In this document: positions 6,984 through 14,337 of the stretch, one piece after another
How the letters are laid out: each line of letters starts with the position of its first letter
How positions within the stretch are numbered: the stretch's first letter is position 1
NCBI GenBank assembly: GCA_009392675.1
Contig: VFFY01000152.1
Span: 1 to 14,855, forward strand
Direction of reading: 5' to 3'
From: SAR202 cluster bacterium
Lineage (GTDB): Bacteria > Chloroflexota > Dehalococcoidia > Lucifugimonadales > UBA826
Length of the DNA stretch: 14,855 bases
Made by a program: the position numbers and the translations under genes
The notes under the pieces: generated by a model
The model's database searches: none
What the model was told of the DNA's origin: nothing
The model's input: the letters and a program-made list of their open reading frames with translations, nothing else

Positions 6984-7691
6984 ATGAAAGGAACTAAAGG
7001 GCCAATTATAGGTCTGACATGTTCAGATGTTAATAGATCATTGCCTTACGCCTCCATGGTAGAAAAATTTGGGGGGGTGGTGAAACTTATTACCCCGTCA
7101 AATATCGATAGTGTCTCTCAAGCTATCAACAATATAGATGGACTAATGTTAGCTGGTGGGGCAGATGTTCACCCTAAACACTATGGTGAAGATTCTGATC
7201 CTGACTCTGGTTCCTGGTATAACGAAGACCTGGATGATATGGAAATACCTATATTGGAATCGGCACTTGAAACAGATTTGCCGATTTTAGCCATATGTAG
7301 AGGTATGCAGGTTTTGAACGTTTCAATGGGCGGGTCCTTGATTCAACACATCGAAGGTCATAACGGCGAACAGGTAGAAGGAGATGACCGTCTTTCTAGC
7401 TACCACCGAATTTTTCTGTCCCCTGGGTGTAAATTATCTGCTACGGTTGGTTCTGGTGGTTTTGTTCGGGTCAATCATCGACATCACCAAGGGATTGCAG
7501 AGGCGCAAAAATCGAATGACCTCATGGCCTCTGCTTGGTCAATGGAAGATGGGTTGGTAGAAGGCCTTGAAAGTCCGAATCATCGCTGGGTTTTAGGGGT
7601 TCAATTCCATCCTGAAAGAAGAGGGGAAATCCCCCCGCATTTCGACAAATTGTTTGAAACCCTAATTTTTAAGGCTTCAACCACTACATAA
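6984..7691 (+). CDS. Class I glutamine amidotransferase-like hydrolase (gamma-glutamyl-GABA hydrolase/PuuD type)
   Basis: The 235-residue protein has a complete Cys-His-Glu triad: ICRGMQ with C105 at the nucleophile elbow, and GVQFHPER with H209 and E211. It also has GLMLAGGADVHPKHYGE (53-69), VNHRHHQGI (163-171) and HRIFLSPG, all typical of peptidase family C26. In PuuD the enzyme hydrolyses gamma-glutamyl-gamma-aminobutyrate in putrescine breakdown; other members cut other gamma-glutamyl amides. AAGGAG lies seven bases before the ATG, and the crotonase gene ends 12 bases upstream. No putrescine-pathway partner (ligase, oxidase, aldehyde dehydrogenase) is present, so a PuuD function in the strict sense is unproven. 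Length is near the family norm. It is the last gene before the gyrA promoter region. Confidence 0.82.
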   Translation: MKGTKGPIIGLTCSDVNRSLPYASMVEKFGGVVKLITPSNIDSVSQAINNIDGLMLAGGADVHPKHYGEDSDPDSGSWYNEDLDDMEIPILESALETDLPILAICRGMQVLNVSMGGSLIQHIEGHNGEQVEGDDRLSSYHRIFLSPGCKLSATVGSGGFVRVNHRHHQGIAEAQKSNDLMASAWSMEDGLVEGLESPNHRWVLGVQFHPERRGEIPPHFDKLFETLIFKASTTT

Positions 7692-7695
7692 GGGG

Positions 7696-7713
7696 GTTTT
7701 ATAGTCATAAAAC
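7696..7713. terminator. AT-rich inverted repeat after the amidotransferase gene
   Basis: GTTTTAT-AGTC-ATAAAAC has perfect 7-base arms and a 4-base loop, and starts 5 bases after the amidotransferase stop. The stem is AT-rich and no clean T-run follows (CTACCACCTTTTG), so termination would be weak. It also ends 13 bases upstream of the gyrA extended -10, and could equally be an operator for gyrA. Confidence 0.3.
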
Positions 7714-7725
7714 TACCACCTTTTG

Positions 7726-7734
7726 TGCTATAAT
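7726..7734 (+). promoter_or_regulatory. Extended -10 promoter element upstream of gyrA
   Basis: TGCTATAAT matches the extended -10 consensus TGnTATAAT exactly. No good -35 lies 16-18 bases upstream (CATAAA region), which is compatible with an extended -10 promoter. Transcription would begin near 7741, giving a leader of about 115 bases before the gyrA ATG. A second TATAAT occurs at 7751-7756 without a TGn extension or spaced -35. The gyrA ribosome site is GGAG, nine bases before the ATG. Confidence 0.5.
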
Positions 7735-7854
7735 CATCACTAGCAAAAATTATAATATATTCGTGAAATTGTTGCGTCCATTTTATTAACCAGAACCTAT
7801 TCTATTGATGATTGGCATATGCGAAATTTTGGTTTCCTGTCGGAGTATTAATTT

Positions 7855-10383
7855 ATGACATCTATCAAGACAGAATTTGGCTTTATAAAAACCACCTCCA
7901 TAGTAGATGAGATGAGGAGCTCTTATCTTGATTATGCGATGAGTGTAATCGTCTCAAGGGCGTTACCTGATGTTAGAGATGGTTTAAAACCGGTTCAAAG
8001 GCGTATTCTGTATGCGATGCAGGACCTTGGCATGAGACCAGGGACTGGGTATAAAAAGAGCGCGAGGCTAGTTGGGGAAGTTTTAGGAAAATGGCACCCT
8101 CACGGAGATCTTGCTGTCTATGAAGCGATGGTTAGGCTGGCTCAAGACTTTACGGTCAGGATGCCGTTAGTTGATGGACAAGGTAACTTTGGAAGTATTG
8201 ATAACGATCCCCCGGCTGCAATGAGATACACTGAGGCCCGCCTGAGTCCTGTATCGGATGTGATGCTAGCCAACTTGGATCAGGAAACTGTTGATTGGTC
8301 ACCAAATTTTGACGACACCCTTAGAGAGCCTGTTGTTTTACCAGCAAGACTGCCCAACCTTTTAGTTAATGGTGCCTCGGGGATTGCGGTTGGCATGGCA
8401 ACAAACATACCCCCTCATAATTTGAGGGAGGTTTGTAATGCTGTGAATGCTCTTATAGATAATCCAGAAGCCACTTCAGAAGATTTAATGAAATACGTTA
8501 GGGCGCCAGACTTTCCCACAGGAGGCACCATAATGGGCACTAGTGGTGCGAGAGAGGCGTACACAACAGGGAAAGGTCAGATTGTTGTCCGGGCTGTTGC
8601 AGAAGTGGAAGAGATGCCTCGGAATGTCAACAGGATGCAGATAATAGTAACTGAGCTGCCTTATCAAGTTAACAAAGCGGGGTTAGTGGAAAAAATTGCT
8701 AATTTAGTAAAAAACCGCAAAATTGAGGGTGTGTCAGAAGTTCGTGACGAATCCGACAGGGATGGAATGAGAGTAGTTATTGAACTTAGGGGAGGCGTTC
8801 AGCCTCAAGTTGTGTTGAATAATTTGTACAAACAAACTCCACTTCAATCTTCGTTCTCGGCCAATATGCTAGCGCTTATAGATGACATACCAAGAGTCAT
8901 AACACTCAAAATAGCTTTACAGCAATACATAAAGTTTAGACAGCAGGTAGTTAGGCGTAGATCTGATTTCGAATTAAGGAAGGCTGAAGAAAGGGCCCAT
9001 ATATTGGCAGGCCTTAGAATTGCAATTAGCAACCTGGATGAGGTTATCACGCTTATTCGTAATTCCCAGGATGTGGAAAATGCTAGGACCGAGCTTATGG
9101 CTACTTTCGATTTAGATCAGCCACAGGCACAGGCTATTTTGGATATGCAACTGAGACGCCTGGCTGCCCTCGAGAGGGAAAAACTAGAACAGGAATACCA
9201 GCAACTGCAAGAGACGATCAAGGGACTTCAGGAGCTTCTCGGGGACGAAAGCAAAATTTTGGATGTCATTAAAGATGAAACAGAGGAAGTAAAGAGTAAA
9301 CATGGAGATAAGAGGAGAACCTCAATAAGTCATGATGCCTATGACCTCAGCCGTGAAGAACTAGAAGCTCATGAGCAAATTGTTATTACTCTCAGCCAGG
9401 GTGGATATTTAAAAAGAATTCAATCGAATACTTTTAGGCGCCAACACAGAGGAGGGAGAGGTGTTTCCGGTATGAACACCAGAGATGATGATCCTGTGAA
9501 GGAATTGATGGTGGTGGATACCCACGATAAATTAATGTTTTTCACCAATAAAGGACGTGTTTTATCAAAAATAGGCTACGAATTAAGGGCGGATCAAAGT
9601 AGAAATACTCGAGGGGTCCCTGTAGCCAACATAATAAGCGTTTGGGATACGGAAAATATAAGCGCATTGATAAATATTGGAAAAAAACAGTATGAGGATT
9701 ATGAATACCTAGTGCTAGGGACTGGGCAAGGTCGAGTTAAAAGAATCAATCTCAATGATGTTGAACACATTCGGCCATCTGGATTGATCATTATGAATCT
9801 TAAAGGTGATGATGAATTAGTATCTGTTAAATTGGCTAAGTCAAAGGACGACATAATTTTCATATCGGAGCAGGGTATGGGAATAAGATTTTCAGTGTGT
9901 GATCTTCCAATACGTCGTCGTACTGCTGGTGGTGTTAAAGGAATGTCATTAAGAACAGGTGATAGGGTGGTTTCGATGGATGTGGGTAACGATGACAGTA
10001 AATTACTTGTAGTCAGCAAATTAGGACGAGGTAAAGTGAATCCTTTAAGCGAATACAGAAGGCAAGGTCGTGGCGGGCTAGGTTTACGAGCGTTCAAAAT
10101 CACTAAAAACACAGGGTTAATAGCAGATGCCCAAATAGTGGATGAAACTAATGAGGTGTACCTAGTTTCTGAGAATGCTCAAGTTATGAGGACTGATTTG
10201 AGTGAAATAAGGAGTCTGACTGGAAGAATCACTCAGGGAGTGACAATATTTAAGCCTAGAGCAGGTGATTCAGTTTCTTCAATTGCATGCGTTGGTGACT
10301 TTGAAATTGATGATGATGATGATCAAAAACAAACTGATGCAAAGGCATCGGGAAATGGTAAAAAACCCAAAAATAAGAAATAG
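7855..10383 (+). CDS. gyrA: DNA gyrase subunit A
   Basis: This is the 842-residue breakage-reunion subunit of DNA gyrase, which with GyrB introduces negative supercoils. The N-terminal domain has YLDYAMSVIVSRALPDVRDG (24-43), LKPVQRRILYAM, and the catalytic Tyr125 in RYTEARL. The quinolone-contact region reads HPHGD-L86-AVY-E90. A coiled-coil region (about 365-490) holds ILDMQLRRLAALEREKLE. The C-terminal pinwheel starts with a GyrA box, QHRGGRG at 530-536, one residue from the Escherichia coli QRRGGKG, followed by repeated blades (NKGRV, GQGRVKR, EQGMGIRFS, KLGRGKVNPLSEY, QVMRTDLSEI). The box marks it as gyrase, not topoisomerase IV. It ends in an Asp-rich stretch followed by a Lys-rich tail, a likely disordered end. 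The length is usual and there is no intein or frameshift. gyrB is not adjacent in the window; the gene seems to stand alone. Confidence 0.97.
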   Translation: MTSIKTEFGFIKTTSIVDEMRSSYLDYAMSVIVSRALPDVRDGLKPVQRRILYAMQDLGMRPGTGYKKSARLVGEVLGKWHPHGDLAVYEAMVRLAQDFTVRMPLVDGQGNFGSIDNDPPAAMRYTEARLSPVSDVMLANLDQETVDWSPNFDDTLREPVVLPARLPNLLVNGASGIAVGMATNIPPHNLREVCNAVNALIDNPEATSEDLMKYVRAPDFPTGGTIMGTSGAREAYTTGKGQIVVRAVAEVEEMPRNVNRMQIIVTELPYQVNKAGLVEKIANLVKNRKIEGVSEVRDESDRDGMRVVIELRGGVQPQVVLNNLYKQTPLQSSFSANMLALIDDIPRVITLKIALQQYIKFRQQVVRRRSDFELRKAEERAHILAGLRIAISNLDEVITLIRNSQDVENARTELMATFDLDQPQAQAILDMQLRRLAALEREKLEQEYQQLQETIKGLQELLGDESKILDVIKDETEEVKSKHGDKRRTSISHDAYDLSREELEAHEQIVITLSQGGYLKRIQSNTFRRQHRGGRGVSGMNTRDDDPVKELMVVDTHDKLMFFTNKGRVLSKIGYELRADQSRNTRGVPVANIISVWDTENISALINIGKKQYEDYEYLVLGTGQGRVKRINLNDVEHIRPSGLIIMNLKGDDELVSVKLAKSKDDIIFISEQGMGIRFSVCDLPIRRRTAGGVKGMSLRTGDRVVSMDVGNDDSKLLVVSKLGRGKVNPLSEYRRQGRGGLGLRAFKITKNTGLIADAQIVDETNEVYLVSENAQVMRTDLSEIRSLTGRITQGVTIFKPRAGDSVSSIACVGDFEIDDDDDQKQTDAKASGNGKKPKNKK

Positions 10384-10410
10384 GGAACTCTGCCAGATAT
10401 CCAGGTGATG

Positions 10411-10491
10411 GGCGCGTACTGACATGATGGTTAGGATTTATATGTGTATTATAGGGATACCAGTAGTGTCAGATTGCCTTGGGGAGGCGCC
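10411..10491. repeat. Nested inverted repeats between convergent gyrA and cyclase genes
   Basis: In the 129-base spacer between the two convergent stops, GGCGC (10411-10415) can pair with GCGCC (10487-10491), and CTGACA (10419-10424) with TGTCAG (10467-10472). A small hairpin, GCCT-TGGGG-AGGC (10476-10488), overlaps the outer arm and would compete with it. No T-run follows on either strand, so this is not a canonical terminator. It might be a transcript-end structure for gyrA. I see no open reading frame of note in the spacer. Confidence 0.25.
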
Positions 10492-10512
10492 GAACCTGAA
10501 AGATGCCAATAA

Positions 10513-11427
10513 CTAGAAAATTGCTATCGGATTTGCGGGTGACCCGGTCCCACCTTGAACATAAAGTGGATTCAGACTTAGCATAAATTCGTACCTTTCC
10601 TCTTCAGCACAAACATTCGAAAGCGGCTCTAGATAGGCGTTGTCGACAAGTGCTACCCCGTAGGCAAATATCACGCCATGGACAGTCCAAGGGATTTCGT
10701 ATTCGTTGGGTGAAGCGTCCATCATATCCCAGCCTAAGATAGCTATGTTATTGTTTTTGACAAACGGTAGGCATGAAGCGTGGAGACCTGGTCTTCCATC
10801 TGGGGTACCCCATCTACCATTATTGTCAGCAGCATATTTGTCGCGCCCACTATATACAAAGACGGCATCACCAGATTTTATCTCCATATTTTGTTCTGTA
10901 GCGATGTCTTCTAATTCCCATCCATGGACCGGTTCGCTTAGTGTTACATATGGTTTTTTTCTATGGTTAGGTACATCTAGTAATATTCCGCGCGTTATAA
11001 TACCGTCTTTCCATTCATCGACGGTACCAAAATTTGCACCGCCAAATTTAATGACATCATCAGGTGCTTTACCTTCCCACATCCCATTCTTATCCCAAAC
11101 GTGGCATAAAGCATCTATATGAGTTGTAGCAGTGCCGTGATAAAAAACACCGTAGTAATCCATTGCGGCCCCACCCCCATATGGTCTTTCTTCTTTGTGC
11201 ATATAATGCTGGGCAGGTCTTGGGTTATCTCCTGCAGGGGTTACTGGTAATGGTCTACTTAAAGATACTGTCCTACCAATTTTAGCTAGCGACACGGCCT
11301 CTAAACGCTTCTCATCCGTTATCAAGTTCATGGCCCCAGCCGAACTTTTATCTCCCCATCTACCCCAGTTAGTATCTTCCAGATAAGAATCGACCTCTGA
11401 TTTAGAAGGTATATTTCTACCCGCCAT
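10513..11427 (-). CDS. Cyclase-family hydrolase (PF04199, kynurenine formamidase-like)
   Basis: The 304-residue protein carries the metal-binding signature of the cyclase family: H97GTATT-H103-I-D105-ALC-H109, matching HxxxxxHxDxxxH variants seen in long-form members. Family-typical later parts are GDAVFVYSGR (186-195), RPGLHASCLPFVK and AILGWDMMDASP (229-240). Relatives include kynurenine formamidase, isatin hydrolase and many uncharacterised enzymes that open or close amide, lactam or lactone bonds; the substrate here is unknown. It is longer than the roughly 210-residue formamidase KynB and belongs to the larger group with an N-terminal extension (WGRWGDKSSAGAMNLI at 21-36). AAAGGGG stands ten bases before the ATG. 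It lies 47 bases downstream of garR on the same strand, so it is probably co-transcribed and linked to hydroxy/oxo-acid metabolism (inference). Convergent with gyrA. Confidence 0.85.
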   Translation of the reverse strand: MAGRNIPSKSEVDSYLEDTNWGRWGDKSSAGAMNLITDEKRLEAVSLAKIGRTVSLSRPLPVTPAGDNPRPAQHYMHKEERPYGGGAAMDYYGVFYHGTATTHIDALCHVWDKNGMWEGKAPDDVIKFGGANFGTVDEWKDGIITRGILLDVPNHRKKPYVTLSEPVHGWELEDIATEQNMEIKSGDAVFVYSGRDKYAADNNGRWGTPDGRPGLHASCLPFVKNNNIAILGWDMMDASPNEYEIPWTVHGVIFAYGVALVDNAYLEPLSNVCAEEERYEFMLSLNPLYVQGGTGSPANPIAIF

Positions 11428-11474
11428 TGCTGTGTGACCCCTTTATCGATTTGCCTGATGCCACTGAAATGTCA

Positions 11475-12368
11475 TTAGTCCGCTATGGTTACACCTGCCA
11501 TATCCTCCATAAAATTAGCTATAGCGGAGTGATCAGAGTTGCCTTTGCCATCGTTAATAAGAGATCCTAGTATTTGCTGTACCATGGCAGTCACCATCAA
11601 AGGAACGCCGACATCTTTTCCTGTTAGTATGGCGTTATGTAGATCTTTCTGATGGAGAACTACCCTAAAGCCAGGATCGAAATTCCCCTCTAGCATCATT
11701 GGGCCTTTGGTATTCATTACGGTGCTACCGGCTAACCCCCCTTTGATTGCTTCAAATACTACTTTGGGATCAATGCCAGATTTTTTCGCCAGTACAAGTG
11801 CTTCCCCTAACGCCGCGATATTTCCAGCGACTATAATTTGGTTTGCCAATTTTGTAGTGTTTCCCGCTCCGTACCCTCCGCAAAGAACTATGCTGCCGGA
11901 CATTGCAGTTAGCATGTCATAGTTCTTTTCAAAAATATCTTTTTCACCGCCTACCATAACCGCGAGGGTTCCCTCAATAGCTCCTGTTTCCCCCCCACTT
12001 ACTGGAGCATCTAGGAAATTGACACCTGCAGCGTCGCAGGCTACCCCTATTTTTTTAGAGGATGCAGGAGCAATCGAACTCATATCGATCACAGTATCGC
12101 CCTTTGAGGCCCCTTCTAATACACCACCTGGTCCCAGAATCGCAGCCTCTGATTGAGGGGAGTCAGGGACCATTGTTATAATTATGGGGGTTTTAGATGC
12201 TACTTCTGCTGCGGAAGACGCAGGGATGGCACCTTCAGTGGCCATTTCTTCCACTGCTTCAGCGACTATGTCATAAACAGTCACAGCGTAGTCTGCTTTT
12301 ATTAAGTTTTTCACCATGGGCTTTCCCATGATTCCTAATCCAACAAAACCTATTTCACCTCGTGCCAT
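11475..12368 (-). CDS. garR: 2-hydroxy-3-oxopropionate (tartronate semialdehyde) reductase
   Basis: This 297-residue beta-hydroxyacid dehydrogenase closely follows the pattern of Escherichia coli GarR along its whole length. It has GFVGLGIMGKPM with the Rossmann GxGxxG (10-15), IDMSSIAP, LDAPVSGGETGAIEGTL (119-135), GAGNTTKLANQIIVAGNIAA with catalytic K173, GGLAGSTV (210-217), FDPGFRVVLHQKDL and DGKGNSDHSA. The enzyme reduces tartronate semialdehyde to D-glycerate with NAD(P)H, the last common step of glucarate/galactarate and glyoxylate breakdown. AAGGAG lies nine bases before the ATG. A sigma70-like promoter is placed about 100 bases upstream, back to back with that of the RraA-family gene. 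The cyclase-family gene follows downstream. 3-hydroxyisobutyrate dehydrogenase is the main alternative, but the GGLAGSTV and DHSA features favour GarR. Confidence 0.88.
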   Translation of the reverse strand: MARGEIGFVGLGIMGKPMVKNLIKADYAVTVYDIVAEAVEEMATEGAIPASSAAEVASKTPIIITMVPDSPQSEAAILGPGGVLEGASKGDTVIDMSSIAPASSKKIGVACDAAGVNFLDAPVSGGETGAIEGTLAVMVGGEKDIFEKNYDMLTAMSGSIVLCGGYGAGNTTKLANQIIVAGNIAALGEALVLAKKSGIDPKVVFEAIKGGLAGSTVMNTKGPMMLEGNFDPGFRVVLHQKDLHNAILTGKDVGVPLMVTAMVQQILGSLINDGKGNSDHSAIANFMEDMAGVTIAD

Positions 12369-12462
12369 TTTTGACTACTCCTTCTATTAATTGGTTCCCG
12401 TAAAACAGGAGACCGATGCATGTCTTTAATTTTGCTGTCCTTTTGTTTTCACGGACATCCCA

Positions 12463-12490
12463 ATTATAGACTTAGATGCCACTCGGTCAA
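12463..12490 (-). promoter_or_regulatory. Sigma70-like promoter for garR and the cyclase gene
   Basis: On the minus strand, TTGACC (12490 to 12485) and a perfect TATAAT (12468 to 12463) are separated by 16 bases. Transcription would start near 12456, leaving a leader of nearly 90 bases before the garR ATG. In that leader, CCGTAAAACAGGA (12398-12410) is an imperfect inverted match to TCCTTTTGTTTTCACGG (12438-12454). Confidence 0.5.
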
Positions 12491-12497
12491 CATTAGG

Positions 12498-12527
12498 TTG
12501 AACAAGAAATACTGTTCCCAATATATG
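12498..12527 (+). promoter_or_regulatory. Candidate promoter for the RraA-family/2-hydroxyacid dehydrogenase operon
   Basis: TTGAAC (12498-12503) and TATATG (12522-12527) are 18 bases apart, a fair sigma70-like match. The -35 lies only 7 bases from the -35 of the garR promoter on the other strand, so the two promoters are back to back. The predicted leader to the GTG start is about 85 bases. Confidence 0.35.
12500..12517. promoter_or_regulatory. GAACA-N8-TGTTC inverted repeat between divergent promoters
   Basis: GAACA (12500-12504) and TGTTC (12513-12517) form a dyad with an 8-base spacer, overlapping the -35 and spacer of the plus-strand promoter. It is well placed to control one or both divergent operons. 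The arms are short, so this is only a candidate operator. The rest of 12369-12618 shows no open reading frame, tRNA or repeat that I can support. Confidence 0.3.
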
Positions 12528-12606
12528 CCCTCCTCTCATAACTGCAATTAATGGTTCTCTGTTACTATTCTGATGTAATTTTATTCACTGATTAATTAAC
12601 AAAAAT

Positions 12607-12611
12607 GGGAG
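12607..12611 (+). promoter_or_regulatory. Ribosome binding site supporting a GTG start
   Basis: GGGAG is followed by seven bases (ATAGAAA) and then GTG at 12619. The nearby ATG at 12605 is out of frame, and the first in-frame ATG (residue 15) would remove the start of the conserved N-terminal helix, so GTG is the preferred start. Confidence 0.6.
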
Positions 12612-12618
12612 ATAGAAA

Positions 12619-13311
12619 GTGTCTGAATTAACCCAAAATGAAATTGATTCTGTTGCGGGTATGCAAACCTGCGCCGTTTCCAATGCTATCGAAAGTTTAA
12701 ATATCAGGTCGAGAACCGAAGGATTCATGACTCCTGATATAAAAAGCATGTTTCCAGATATGGGGTCTATGGCGGGTTTTGCAGTTACTGCGGTTATTAA
12801 AGCCTCCACTCCGCCTTCAGACAACATGAATTATTCTCGAGTTCAATGGGTCGATGAGATACTAAAGATTCCAGGTCCAAGAGTTATTGTAATGAAAGAC
12901 TTGGATCACCCATTTGTAATCGGGTCTTTCTGGGGTGAGGTTCAAAGTGCAATTCACAGTTCCTTGGACTGTGTGGGAGTTGTCACCGATGGGGGGGTTC
13001 GCGATCTAGATGAAATGCAAGAATGGGGGTTTAATGCCTTCGCAACTACAGCTTTGGTTTCTAGAGCTAATGTTCACCTAGTAGAAGCAAACATTCCAGT
13101 CAAAATCGGTGGCGTTACAGTGAATCCGGGAGATTTACTTCTTGGAGATAAACATGGAGTGATTAGTATTCCGAAAGATATCGCTAAGGATTTGCCCGAT
13201 GCTATCGCTAAAGTGGAGGCAGGTGAAAAAGAGATTATAGACGTCTGCAAAGCCCAAAATTTTTCTCCCGAGAAACTAAAGGATATCCTTCGCCAAAGAT
13301 ACGGCGGCTAA
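12619..13311 (+). CDS. RraA-family protein (HMG/CHA aldolase-like)
   Basis: The 230-residue protein shows the RraA fold signature. V-V-TDGGVRD (121-129) contains the Arg128-Asp129 pair used for substrate and metal binding in class II 4-hydroxy-4-methyl-2-oxoglutarate aldolases. It also has FWGEVQSAIHSSLDCVG (104-120), VNPGDLLLGDKHGVISIP (168-185), and an N-terminal helix with T-C-A-VSNAIESL (17-27). Relatives either split 4-hydroxy-2-oxo acids to pyruvate or, as in Escherichia coli RraA, inhibit RNase E. The intact RD pair and the catabolic setting favour an aldolase or oxaloacetate-decarboxylase activity. The usual GDN-like glycine-asparagine turn before the helix is replaced by IGSFWGE. The start is GTG. 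It diverges from garR and is followed 23 bases later by a 2-hydroxyacid dehydrogenase gene. Older annotations may call it demethylmenaquinone methyltransferase, which is a misnomer. Confidence 0.82.
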   Translation: MSELTQNEIDSVAGMQTCAVSNAIESLNIRSRTEGFMTPDIKSMFPDMGSMAGFAVTAVIKASTPPSDNMNYSRVQWVDEILKIPGPRVIVMKDLDHPFVIGSFWGEVQSAIHSSLDCVGVVTDGGVRDLDEMQEWGFNAFATTALVSRANVHLVEANIPVKIGGVTVNPGDLLLGDKHGVISIPKDIAKDLPDAIAKVEAGEKEIIDVCKAQNFSPEKLKDILRQRYGG

Positions 13312-13334
13312 TTAATTTAACTTAAGGAAAACAG

Positions 13335-14315
13335 ATGGCTTCACCAAAAGTAGTGTTTTTGACGGGACTAAAAGAGGCGTTGATAGATGAGGTTATTTCC
13401 TACAGCCCTACTGATTACCAAATTATAGTATTAGATAAATCCTCGACAGAACAACAACAAATAGATGAGGTCCGTGATGCGGATTTCTTGTTGTGTTATG
13501 GACAAAATCCTTCGGACTCAGTCATCAGATCGTTAGAAAAATGTCGCCTTGTACAGCTACTGGCAGCAGGATACGATCGTATGAATTTGGATCTTCTCAC
13601 AGAGCTTGAAATACCTTGTGCCAATAATGGAGGTGCCAACTCATGGGCAGTTGCGGACCAGGCGCTACTTTTGATGCTTGCGATATATAAACAGCTTTTG
13701 GCAAGCGATAACGCGACCAAGGAGGGGCGTTGGTCTGAACCGATAAACGGTCAAAATACATTTGAGATGGCTAATAAAAAAGTGGGGATTTTAGGTATAG
13801 GCAATATTGGCAGACAGGTGGCTAAGCGTGTCCAAGGGTTTGATGCTGAAGTACAGTATTTTGACTTATACCCCCTTGACGATAAGACTGCAGAGGAACT
13901 AAATGTCAAGTATGTGTCGTTAGAAGAACTTTTTAAAACCTCTGACATAATCACATGCCACACCCCACTGACAAAAGAAACAAAACATATAGTTAATTCA
14001 AACACGCTCTCTTTGATGAAACCGACTGCTATCTTGATAAACACTTCGAGAGGACCCGTAGTGGATGAGACAGCTTTGATCAATGCCTTGGAAGGAGGCC
14101 TCATCGCTGCCGCTGGGTTAGACGTTTTTGAGAAAGAACCAGTGGATCCGGATAATCCTTTATTAAGAATGGACAATGTTGTAGCTACTCCGCATATGGC
14201 GGGTACGACTTGGGATACTTGGGCTAGAAGGGCCAATTTTGGCTTTGAAAACATGGAGAGGGTAAGGCAGGGAGAGGCTCCACAGGCAGTGGTTAGAAAC
14301 TTCGATTCCAGCTGA
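13335..14315 (+). CDS. D-isomer-specific 2-hydroxyacid dehydrogenase, NAD-binding
   Basis: The 326-residue oxidoreductase has the catalytic domain split around a Rossmann domain. It has QLLAAGYDRMNLD (74-86) and NNGGANSWAVADQALLLML (97-115), then GILGIGNIGR with GxGxxG at 154-159, an Asp at the end of the second strand (FDLYP, 176-180) that favours NAD over NADP, and the catalytic trio Arg239 (NTSRGPVVDE), Glu268 (FEKEP) and His287 (ATPHMAG). It would interconvert a D-2-hydroxyacid and a 2-oxoacid; glyoxylate/hydroxypyruvate reductase, phosphoglycerate dehydrogenase-like and other activities are possible. There is no C-terminal ACT domain, so it is not a typical SerA. AAGGA lies six to seven bases before the ATG, and the RraA-family gene ends 23 bases upstream, so the two are likely one operon with the dGTPase gene behind. 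Confidence 0.9.
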   Translation: MASPKVVFLTGLKEALIDEVISYSPTDYQIIVLDKSSTEQQQIDEVRDADFLLCYGQNPSDSVIRSLEKCRLVQLLAAGYDRMNLDLLTELEIPCANNGGANSWAVADQALLLMLAIYKQLLASDNATKEGRWSEPINGQNTFEMANKKVGILGIGNIGRQVAKRVQGFDAEVQYFDLYPLDDKTAEELNVKYVSLEELFKTSDIITCHTPLTKETKHIVNSNTLSLMKPTAILINTSRGPVVDETALINALEGGLIAAAGLDVFEKEPVDPDNPLLRMDNVVATPHMAGTTWDTWARRANFGFENMERVRQGEAPQAVVRNFDSS

Positions 14316-14337
14316 ACCAATCCGGCTAGAGGATAAA

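Noticed and set aside
7751..7756. Second TATAAT upstream of gyrA.
   Set aside because: It has no TGn extension and no -35 at 16-18 bases; it lies in an AT-rich run where such hexamers occur by chance.
9699..10112. 137-codon open frame antisense to gyrA.
   Set aside because: Shadow of the gyrA pinwheel-coding region; rich in Pro, Ser and Arg, with no recognisable motif.
10303..10380. Low-complexity GATGATGATGAT and Lys-rich end of gyrA as a possible repeat element or frameshifted tail.
   Set aside because: The frame is continuous to the stop, and charged, low-complexity GyrA C-terminal tails are common.
13751..14320. 189-codon open frame antisense to the 2-hydroxyacid dehydrogenase gene.
   Set aside because: It lies wholly opposite a gene with intact catalytic motifs, has no recognisable domain and a composition expected of a shadow frame.
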